Assembly: GCA_947451445.1 (NCBI GenBank)
Contig: CANFZJ010000116.1
Location: forward strand, 1-8,512
Reading direction: 5' to 3'
Source: Comamonadaceae bacterium
Lineage (GTDB): Bacteria > Pseudomonadota > Gammaproteobacteria > Burkholderiales > Burkholderiaceae_C
Length of the DNA stretch: 8,512 nucleotides
Position 1 is the stretch's first letter. Every line of letters begins with the position of its first letter. The translations under genes were made by a program, and so were the position numbers. The notes under the pieces were generated by a model. The model was not told the DNA's origin. It ran no database searches and was given only the letters and a program-made list of their open reading frames with translations. Positions 1-5,062 of the stretch are shown here, piece after piece.

Positions 1-119
1 TGGCGCTGCAGCGTGGGCGCGGGCGGCGCGGTGTCGGCCAGCGGCATCAGGCTTTCCAGCGCCAGGCTGGGCAGCATATGGACCACCACAAAGGATTCGG
101 AGTCGTACAGGGTGTGCAT
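1..119 (-). CDS. DUF3567-like small protein, N-terminal part only
   Basis: The gene reads leftward from the ATG at 117-119 and runs off the window, so only about 39 residues are visible. The protein begins MHTLYDSESFVVVHM. This resembles the start of the short DUF3567 (BTH_I0359-type) proteins common in Burkholderiales, whose function is unknown. A good Shine-Dalgarno, AAGGA on the minus strand (125-129), lies 5 bases before the ATG and supports this start. It lies 62 bases downstream of the DUF3108 gene on the same strand and may be co-transcribed or have its own promoter. The middle of the visible part (many Ala, Leu and Pro) matches the family less well than the first 15 residues. The family call is from memory of the N-terminus; the gene call itself is firm. 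Confidence 0.6.
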   Translation of the reverse strand, partial: MHTLYDSESFVVVHMLPSLALESLMPLADTAPPAPTLQR

Positions 120-181
120 GTAAGTCCTTGTTAACTACGGGGCAGGTGGCGGTGATTCCGCAAGTTTCAAGCCAAGCCAGC

Positions 182-1264
182 TTAAGGCTTTTCGACGCCG
201 CGCAGTTGTTGGTCGACGAAATCCCCGCTCGCATTCGTGATTTTTAGCCGCACCGGCAGGTAGCCCATGGCTGGAGCCAGCCAGACTTCGACTTTTTGGT
301 CGTATTCCTTACGCGGGTTGCGGGTGAGCTTGAGGCTGTCCAGCGTGCCGCTGGGGAGGCGGATGGTTTCTGGCCCTTCGACAGTGAATTGCCAAATATC
401 GGCACTGGTGGGGCCTATGGTTTGAAGAGCCAACGATGCGCCGGGCGGGTATTTGGCCGGCTCGGCGGCCAGAATGCCCGCGATCTGCAGGATCACACTG
501 AGCTGGTCTTGTGCGGCCCCCAGCAGGGCGACATCGGGCGTGTTGGCGCTGAAGGTGGCGCGGTGGTTGGCCTGGTCAAAATGGGCGGCCTTTTCACCCC
601 GCCATTTATCGGCAAAGCGGGTGGGAGCCAGGCCCTGCGGTGTGATCTGGCCGCTGCTGGTGCGGGTGCGCGAGCCTAAAAACAGCAGACTGGCCGAGAG
701 CGTGGCGTCGTAGTGCTGGCCGTCGTGCTGCCACAGCAGGTCGCCACGGGCGTGGTAGGTCATTTTTTTGGACTCACCACTCAGCTCGTACAGCAGCCGC
801 ACCGGGTCGGGGAAGACAAACACGGTGGCGGCGGTCAGCGGCACGGCGGGGGCCGATGCGGCAGGCGCAGGGGCGGATGCCACGGCGACGGGCTCGGGGG
901 CCACAGGCTCTGGGGCGGACGCGGCGGCAACAGGCGGTTCGGGTACGGGTTCTGGGGCAGGTGCGGGCGAGGGTTCTGGCGACGGGTCGGCGGCGGCGGG
1001 AGGCGGCAGGGCCGGGGCGGCGTCGGCTGGCGGTGCTGGGCGCTTTTTACGTAGGCGGGGCACGGGCGCAGGCACCGCTTCTGGGACCGGCGGCGCTGCG
1101 ATGCTGCGGGTGTTCAGTGCCTGCACCACGGTGGGGGCCGCCACCGGCAAGGCGCCGGGCAGGGTGTGCAGCAGGGCAGCATGGGCCAGGGCGACGGCAG
1201 CAGCAATCGCCAGCAGGGGGCGATACGCGATGGAAGGCGTGGAGACGGGCTTCGTTAAACTCAT
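182..1264 (-). CDS. Membrane-anchored proline/alanine-rich DUF3108 protein
   Basis: The 360-residue protein has three parts. Residues 1-36 are a short cytoplasmic tail plus one hydrophobic segment (about 16-35), a membrane anchor or uncleaved signal. Residues about 57-145 are a Pro/Ala/Glu-rich linker with repeated APEP, PEPV and ASAP units and a basic RLRKKR patch, the kind of spacer seen in TonB-like proteins that reach across the periplasm. Residues about 150-355 look like the DUF3108 beta-rich domain (LLYELSG, GDLLWQHDGQHYDATL, LPVRLKI). DUF3108 proteins are envelope proteins without an established reaction. The frame stays open upstream to 1369, but I chose the ATG at 1262-1264 because upstream codons overlap the divergent hydrolase gene and MSLTKP precedes the anchor directly. 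No convincing Shine-Dalgarno is visible. Only 47 bases separate it from the divergent gene, so the two promoters must be compact or overlap. Confidence 0.8.
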   Translation of the reverse strand: MSLTKPVSTPSIAYRPLLAIAAAVALAHAALLHTLPGALPVAAPTVVQALNTRSIAAPPVPEAVPAPVPRLRKKRPAPPADAAPALPPPAAADPSPEPSPAPAPEPVPEPPVAAASAPEPVAPEPVAVASAPAPAASAPAVPLTAATVFVFPDPVRLLYELSGESKKMTYHARGDLLWQHDGQHYDATLSASLLFLGSRTRTSSGQITPQGLAPTRFADKWRGEKAAHFDQANHRATFSANTPDVALLGAAQDQLSVILQIAGILAAEPAKYPPGASLALQTIGPTSADIWQFTVEGPETIRLPSGTLDSLKLTRNPRKEYDQKVEVWLAPAMGYLPVRLKITNASGDFVDQQLRGVEKP

Positions 1265-1311
1265 TTCACTATGCAACGTTTGACTTCGCCCCTGCGGCTG
1301 ACTTTTTATCC

Positions 1312-2277
1312 ATGAAACTGGCGACCTACCGAGACGGTTCCCGCGACGGCCAGCTGGTGGTGGTGTCACGCGACCTGGCCACGGCGCATTATGCGACCGG
1401 CATCGCCCACCGCCTGCAGCAGGTGCTGGACGACTGGGGCTTCCTCAGCCCCCAGCTGCAAGACCTGTATGACGCGCTCAACCAGGGCCGGGGCCGCCAC
1501 ACATTTAGCTTCGACCCGCGCCAGTGCCTGGCCCCGCTGCCACGGGCCTACCAGTGGGTCGAGGGCGCGGCCTACCCCAGTTTGCACGCCTCCAACTTGG
1601 CACTGGCCCCCGGCAGCGGCGACCACTTTTTGGGCGCGTGCGACGTGCTGCGCTGCCCGTCCGAAGCGCTGGGCATCGACTTCTGCGCCGGGCTGGCGGC
1701 CATCACCGCCGACGTGCCGCTGGGCAGCACCCCGGCCCAGGCGCTGGACGGCGTGCGGCTGCTGGCGCTGGCCAATAGCACCCACCTGCGCAGCCTGGAG
1801 CCGCAAGGCCTGGCCACGGCGCAGAGTACGCCCGCCGTGGCCTTCAGCCCGGTGGCCATCACCCTGGACGAGCTGGGCGACAGCTGGGACCGGGGCCGCG
1901 TCCAACTGCCGCTGCACACCAGCTGGAATGGCCGCAAGGTCGGCATGTGCGACGCCGGGCCGGAGATGCAGCAGCACTTTGGCCAGCTGGTCGCCCACCT
2001 GTGCGCCACCCGTGCGGTGCGCTCGGGCAGCATCGTCGGCAGCGGCCCACTCGCCAATGCCGGTGTGGGCGGTAAAAAGCAGCTGCAGTGGCCCAAGGGC
2101 TACCACTGCATTGCCGACAAGCGGGCGATGGAGACGCTGCAAAGTGGCCAGCCCAGCACCGCCTACCTGCAGTTTGGCGACACCGTACGCATCGAAATGA
2201 AGGGGCCGGACGGCCTGAGTCTGTTCGGCGCTATTGACCAAGAAATTATGCCTCTAGCGCATATACAACCTACGTAA
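1312..2277 (+). CDS. Fumarylacetoacetate hydrolase-fold protein, metal ligands apparently lost
   Basis: The 321-residue protein has the FAH-family layout. An N-terminal FAH_N-type domain covers residues 1 to about 75 (MKLATYRDGSRDGQLVVVS, VLDDWGFLSPQLQDLYDAL). The catalytic-fold domain follows (AFSPVAITLDELGD, IVGSGPL, GYHCIADKRAMET, FGDTVRIEM, FGAIDQ). The family opens C-C bonds of beta-diketo acids using a divalent metal held by an E-x-E pair and aspartates. Here the segment normally reading D-M-E-G-E-V is D-F-C-A-G-L (residues 123-128), and the Asp expected after the Asn in the V-N-D stretch is Ser156. The stretch after Y88 is also shorter than in relatives I recall. The enzyme is therefore probably inactive or altered. 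The frame is open to 856, but MKLATY at 1312 is the usual family start. No clear Shine-Dalgarno is visible. The last residues and the TAA stop come from a dispersed repeat (2245-2300). Confidence 0.85.
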   Translation: MKLATYRDGSRDGQLVVVSRDLATAHYATGIAHRLQQVLDDWGFLSPQLQDLYDALNQGRGRHTFSFDPRQCLAPLPRAYQWVEGAAYPSLHASNLALAPGSGDHFLGACDVLRCPSEALGIDFCAGLAAITADVPLGSTPAQALDGVRLLALANSTHLRSLEPQGLATAQSTPAVAFSPVAITLDELGDSWDRGRVQLPLHTSWNGRKVGMCDAGPEMQQHFGQLVAHLCATRAVRSGSIVGSGPLANAGVGGKKQLQWPKGYHCIADKRAMETLQSGQPSTAYLQFGDTVRIEMKGPDGLSLFGAIDQEIMPLAHIQPT

Positions 2278-2300
2278 GCAGCTATCAAAATGAGAGTAAT
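2245..2300. repeat. Dispersed Comamonadaceae-type intergenic repeat
   Basis: This is an AT-richer patch between GC-rich genes. On the minus strand it contains GATAGCTGCTTACG, then TATGCGCTAGAGGC, then a T/A-rich tail. That matches a short repeat I recognise from many Comamonadaceae genomes (core ATAGCTGCTTGCGC followed by GCGCTAGAGGC), always near gene ends. Here it spans the last codons and the TAA stop of the hydrolase gene and the leader of the TonB-like lipoprotein gene. The assignment is by memory of the core motif; exact ends are approximate. Confidence 0.6.
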
Positions 2301-2301
2301 T

Positions 2302-2703
2302 ATGCCATCCACCACTTTCCGCGTTTTAGCCAGCCTGCTGCTGGCCGCCGCCCTGCAAGGCTGCGCCTCCGGTCCACCGGAGCCGGTATGGCCCGACACC
2401 ATCGTCAGCATCGACGACATGCGACCCACGACACCGTGGCAGGTACCGGTGCCGCCACCCGAAAAAGACAAGGTACGCGACCGCTCGCGCAACAGCGTGG
2501 TGGTGCTGCAGGTGTTTGTAGGCACCGACGGCGCGGTGGTGCAGGCGCGGGTCACCGAGTCCAGCAACAACCCAGTGCTGGATGCGGCGGCTTTGCATAC
2601 CATGCGGGCCCTGCGCTTTGCGCCCTACCGCATAGCAGGTGTCGCCCAGGCCGTGACGGTGCTGGCGACCACCCGCTTCCCGTTCTACGACCGGGACCGC
2701 TAA
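2302..2703 (+). CDS. Lipoprotein with TonB C-terminal-like domain
   Basis: The 133-residue protein starts with a lipoprotein signal. A hydrophobic core (LASLLLAAALQG) is followed by Cys21 in an L-Q-G-C lipobox, so the mature form should be lipid-anchored at Cys21. A short Pro-rich linker (about 24-55) leads to a TonB C-terminal-like domain from about residue 63 to the end (SVVVLQVFVGTDGAVVQARV, LDAAALHTMRALRFAPYR, TRFPF). TonB domains pass proton-motive force to outer-membrane receptors, but short lipid-anchored versions lack the TonB membrane helix and their role is unsettled. I prefer the ATG at 2302 to the in-frame ATG at 2290 because GAGAG (2292-2296) gives it a Shine-Dalgarno; both lie in the dispersed repeat. 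It follows the hydrolase gene by 24 bases on the same strand. Its stop codon is part of the 4-bp repeat flanking the MITE. Confidence 0.8.
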   Translation: MPSTTFRVLASLLLAAALQGCASGPPEPVWPDTIVSIDDMRPTTPWQVPVPPPEKDKVRDRSRNSVVVLQVFVGTDGAVVQARVTESSNNPVLDAAALHTMRALRFAPYRIAGVAQAVTVLATTRFPFYDRDR

Positions 2704-2704
2704 A

Positions 2705-2846
2705 GGGCACTTCTATAAATCCAATTTTCGGGCGCATAGCTTCGTTGCGCGGTACTCGAAATCCTCATGCACTGAAGTGCACTCCGGTGTTCTGCGTTCC
2801 GGGCGCCTCGCTCTGCATCCCGAAAATTGAATTTCTAGAAGCGCCC
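2705..2846. mobile_element. MITE-like element with 29-bp imperfect terminal inverted repeats
   Basis: The left end (2704-2732, starting AGGGCACTTCTATAAATCC) and the reverse complement of the right end (2819-2847, starting AGGGCGCTTCTAGAAATTC) agree at 26 of 29 bases, both finishing CAATTTTCGGG. TAAA flanks both sides (2701-2704 and 2847-2850), which fits a 4-bp target duplication; the first TAA of it is the stop codon of the upstream gene. The interior has no real gene but contains a near-palindrome, TGCACTGAAGTGCA (2768-2781). The size, the inverted ends and the absence of a transposase fit a non-autonomous element. I recall similar copies (GAGGATTTCGAGTACCGCGC on the minus strand) between genes in Comamonadaceae. 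Confidence 0.75.
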
Positions 2847-2858
2847 TAAAGGCAACCC

Positions 2859-2873
2859 CCCGCCCGGGGCGGG
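2859..2873 (+). terminator. GC hairpin, possible weak terminator
   Basis: CCCGC (2859-2863) can pair with GCGGG (2869-2873) around a 5-base loop, right after the MITE. There is no T-tract on either side, so it is not a standard intrinsic terminator. It may still reduce read-through from the TonB-like gene towards the Pho promoter. Confidence 0.25.
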
Positions 2874-2889
2874 CGGGCTCTGGTGGGCG

Positions 2890-2932
2890 CTGTCGCACAA
2901 CTGCCATCCCAGCGTCATCAAACTGCTATTTT
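2890..2932 (+). promoter_or_regulatory. Pho box (four PhoB half-sites) and -10 of the glycosyltransferase
   Basis: Four 7-base half-sites begin at 2890, 2901, 2912 and 2923, exactly 11 bases apart: CTGTCGC, CTGCCAT, GCGTCAT, CTGCTAT. The PhoB half-site consensus is CTGTCAT (or CTGTCAC) plus a 4-base AT-rich spacer, giving the same 11-base period. The best pair is 2901-2918. Eight bases after it lies TATTTT (2927-2932), preceded by TG one base upstream as in an extended -10. This is the geometry of PhoB-activated promoters, where the Pho box replaces the -35. Transcription would start near 2939, some 15 bases before the ATG at 2954. Confidence 0.7.
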
Positions 2933-2953
2933 TGCTGCCTACCCTTGGCGGTG

Positions 2954-4183
2954 ATGAAAAACCCCGAAGACATCACCATCGAATCTTTTTCGGCCCAGCC
3001 CAGCAGTCTGCGGATTGCCTTGGTCACCGAAACCTTTCCCCCCGAAGTCAACGGCGTCGCCATGACGCTGGGCCGTTTGGTCGAGGGCTTGCTGCAGCGC
3101 GGCCATGCGGTGCAAATCGTGCGGCCGCGCCAGCCGGGGGAAGACCCCGCCAGCCCGCGCGACGGGCTGGACCAGGTGCTGTCGCGGGGGGTGCCGATTC
3201 CCAGCTACGGCAACTTCCGCTTTGGCCTGCCGTCTACCCACCGGCTGGTCAAACTGTGGCGGCACATGCGGCCCGACGTAGTGCACGTGGCCACCGAAGG
3301 GCCGCTGGGCTGGTCGGCCGTGACGGCAGCGCGCAAGCTGCAGCTGCCGGTGACCAGCTCGTTCCACACCAACTTTCACAACTATTCCGACCACTACGGT
3401 TTGGGCCTGTTGAAAACGCCCATCGACGCCTACCTGCGCAAGCTGCACAACCGCACCATGGCCACGCTGGTGCCCACCGCCGCCATGGTCCACGGGCTGC
3501 AGGCCCGGGGTTACCGCAATGTGTCGGTACTGTCGCGCGGCGTGGCGGTAGACCAGTTCAGCCCGGCCCACCGCTCCAGCGCGCTGCGGGCTATTTGGGG
3601 GGTGGGGGATGACGACGTGGTGGTACTGCACGTGGGCCGCTTGGCCAAAGAAAAAAATGTGGACGCCGTGACGCGGGCGTTTGCCGCCATCCAGGCCCGC
3701 GTGCCCAGTGCCCGGCTGGTCTGGGTCGGCGACGGCCCGTTGCGTCCGGCGCTGCAAGCCAGCTGCCCGCAGGCCGTGTTCACCGGTGTACGCCAGGGCG
3801 AAGAGCTGGCGCGCTGCTACGCCTCGGGCGATGTATTTTTGTTCCCCAGCACGACCGAAACCTACGGCAACGTGGTGCCCGAAGCCTTGGCCAGCGGTTT
3901 GGCCGTGCTGTCGTATGCCTACGCGGCGGCGGCGCAGCTCATCACGCCGGGGCACAACGGGCTGCTGGTGCCCACGGGGGACGAAGCCCAGTTTGTCCAG
4001 GCCGCCCTGCATTTGGCCCAAGATGCGGCGCTGCAGCAGACCCTGCGCCAGCAGGCGCCGGCCAGTGTGGCGCACCTGGGCTGGAGCAAGGTGGTGGACA
4101 GTTTCTCGGACACCCTGCGCAGCGTGGTGCAGTACCACGGTGGCAACTTCAACCTGGTGCCGCTGACTCTGCCCAGCACATGA
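2954..4183 (+). CDS. GT4-family glycosyltransferase, probable diacylglycerol glycosyltransferase (Agt-like)
   Basis: The 409-residue protein is a GT-B fold enzyme of family GT4. The N-terminal Rossmann domain carries RIALVTETFPPEVNGVAMTL (20-39), with the glycine-containing acceptor loop, followed by DVVHVATEGPLG (108-119) and the SFHTNFHNYSDHY stretch typical of the MgtA/SQD2/PimB/Agt clade. The donor-binding half has LHVGRLAKEKNVD (225-237), WVGDGP (257-262) and the E-x7-E motif (E302 and E310) that binds the nucleotide-sugar. Relatives transfer a sugar to lipids such as diacylglycerol at the inner membrane. A Pho box upstream and a PlcP-like phospholipase in the same cluster suggest it glycosylates the diacylglycerol that PlcP releases. 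The frame also offers TTG at 2945 and GTG at 2951; ATG 2954 is preferred, but the Shine-Dalgarno is poor. The end overlaps the convergent decarboxylase gene by 35 bases. Sugar and acceptor cannot be read from sequence; a mannosyltransferase is the main alternative. Confidence 0.85.
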   Translation: MKNPEDITIESFSAQPSSLRIALVTETFPPEVNGVAMTLGRLVEGLLQRGHAVQIVRPRQPGEDPASPRDGLDQVLSRGVPIPSYGNFRFGLPSTHRLVKLWRHMRPDVVHVATEGPLGWSAVTAARKLQLPVTSSFHTNFHNYSDHYGLGLLKTPIDAYLRKLHNRTMATLVPTAAMVHGLQARGYRNVSVLSRGVAVDQFSPAHRSSALRAIWGVGDDDVVVLHVGRLAKEKNVDAVTRAFAAIQARVPSARLVWVGDGPLRPALQASCPQAVFTGVRQGEELARCYASGDVFLFPSTTETYGNVVPEALASGLAVLSYAYAAAAQLITPGHNGLLVPTGDEAQFVQAALHLAQDAALQQTLRQQAPASVAHLGWSKVVDSFSDTLRSVVQYHGGNFNLVPLTLPST

Positions 4184-5042
4184 GCGGCTGGCCCATGCGG
4201 ATGCCAGCGCCCTCCTGCACCTGGTCGCACAGCGCAAACCCCTTGGGCGCCAGCACGATGATGGTCGAGCCATGCTGAAACCAGCCCATTTCCTGCCCCT
4301 TGCGGAAGCGGGCGTTGCAGGCCATGTGGTTCGCCCCCCGGTAGCGCAAGTGCAGCAGCACATCCAAAAAGTGCAGGCGGATGCTGGCCACCAGAATCGC
4401 CGCCACCGGCACCAGCGCCACCGTCTGCCCGCTGGCCGGGCCGCTGGCAATGCGGGTCTGGATAAAGGCGCGTTCGTTCTTGCAAAACAGCTTTTCGACC
4501 CGGCGCAGCGCAATCGGGTTGACGTTCCAGGTGTCGCCCGAGAAGTAGGTCACCTGCTCCACGCTGCAATCTTGCGGGGCGTGGAAGCGGTGGTACATGC
4601 TGGAGGTCAAACGCAGCGTCACGTACTGGCCGTCGTGCCAGGCGCTGTGGTCCACGTCCTGGCCCAGCAGGTCTTCCAGCGTGTAGGGGAAGCCCTTGGC
4701 CTGGAACACCTGCGTGCCCTGGATGCTGCCACAGGCTCCCACGATGCCGTCGCTGGGGCTGGTCAGCACGGCCGGGTCTGGGTCCAGCGGGCGCAGGCCG
4801 TCTTTCAGCTCGCGGGTAAAGCAGTCGTGCATGCTTTTGAACTGCGATTTTTTGGCCTCCGACAGGTCCAGGGCCGAAAAGAACTTCCACACCGCGATGG
4901 ATGCGTCGCGCACCAGCGGCTGCTCTATCTGGCTGAACCGGCCCATGGCCTGGGTCAGCCAGCGCCGGGGTAAGCGGTTGGTCAGCAAAAAGTTCAGGTC
5001 TTCCTGGTTCAGTAGCTGCTGGATGGTGGTGCGAATAGACAT
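4149..5042 (-). CDS. psd: Phosphatidylserine decarboxylase-family proenzyme
   Basis: The 297-residue protein matches bacterial phosphatidylserine decarboxylases, which cleave themselves to make a pyruvoyl group and convert phosphatidylserine to phosphatidylethanolamine at the inner membrane. The self-cleavage motif is H-G-S-T (257-260) in place of the LGST of E. coli or GGST elsewhere, with Ser259 becoming the pyruvoyl. The Asp-His-Ser triad is complete: Asp98 in LTSPSDGIVGACG, His154 in MYHRFHAP, Ser259. The N-terminus (LNFLLTNRLPRRWLTQAMGRFSQIEQPLVRD) is usual for the family. The ATG at 5040-5042 fits the family start; further upstream the frame lies opposite the aminotransferase gene. No Shine-Dalgarno precedes it, so a leaderless or weakly translated message is possible. 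It lies head to head with the aminotransferase gene (20 bases apart) and tail to tail with the glycosyltransferase gene (35-base overlap). The in vivo substrate may not be phosphatidylserine, since the family also contains decarboxylases of other serine- or amino-acid-like compounds. Confidence 0.85.
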   Translation of the reverse strand: MSIRTTIQQLLNQEDLNFLLTNRLPRRWLTQAMGRFSQIEQPLVRDASIAVWKFFSALDLSEAKKSQFKSMHDCFTRELKDGLRPLDPDPAVLTSPSDGIVGACGSIQGTQVFQAKGFPYTLEDLLGQDVDHSAWHDGQYVTLRLTSSMYHRFHAPQDCSVEQVTYFSGDTWNVNPIALRRVEKLFCKNERAFIQTRIASGPASGQTVALVPVAAILVASIRLHFLDVLLHLRYRGANHMACNARFRKGQEMGWFQHGSTIIVLAPKGFALCDQVQEGAGIRMGQPLMCWAESAAPG

Positions 5043-5050
5043 GTTTTTAA

Positions 5051-5055
5051 AAGGA
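5051..5055 (+). promoter_or_regulatory. Ribosome binding site deciding a GTG start
   Basis: AAGGA at 5051-5055 lies only one base before the in-frame ATG at 5057 but 7 bases before the GTG at 5063. The spacing favours GTG as the start of the aminotransferase. It also falls in the 20-base gap between the two divergent genes, so any promoter for either gene must reach into the other's coding region. Confidence 0.6.
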
Positions 5056-5062
5056 AATGCTT

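Noticed and set aside
1280..1309. TTGACT, 18 bases, TTTTAT as a sigma-70 promoter for the hydrolase gene
   Set aside because: The start of transcription would fall a few bases inside the coding region after the ATG at 1312, which is well supported by family similarity.
2768..2781. Near-palindrome TGCACTGAAGTGCA as an operator
   Set aside because: It lies inside the MITE-like element and is best explained as part of its internal structure.
2939..4513. Long open frame on the minus strand opposite the glycosyltransferase
   Set aside because: Its translation is rich in His, Gln, Arg and Ala with no family resemblance. It is the antisense shadow of a GC-rich gene with clear GT4 motifs on the plus strand.
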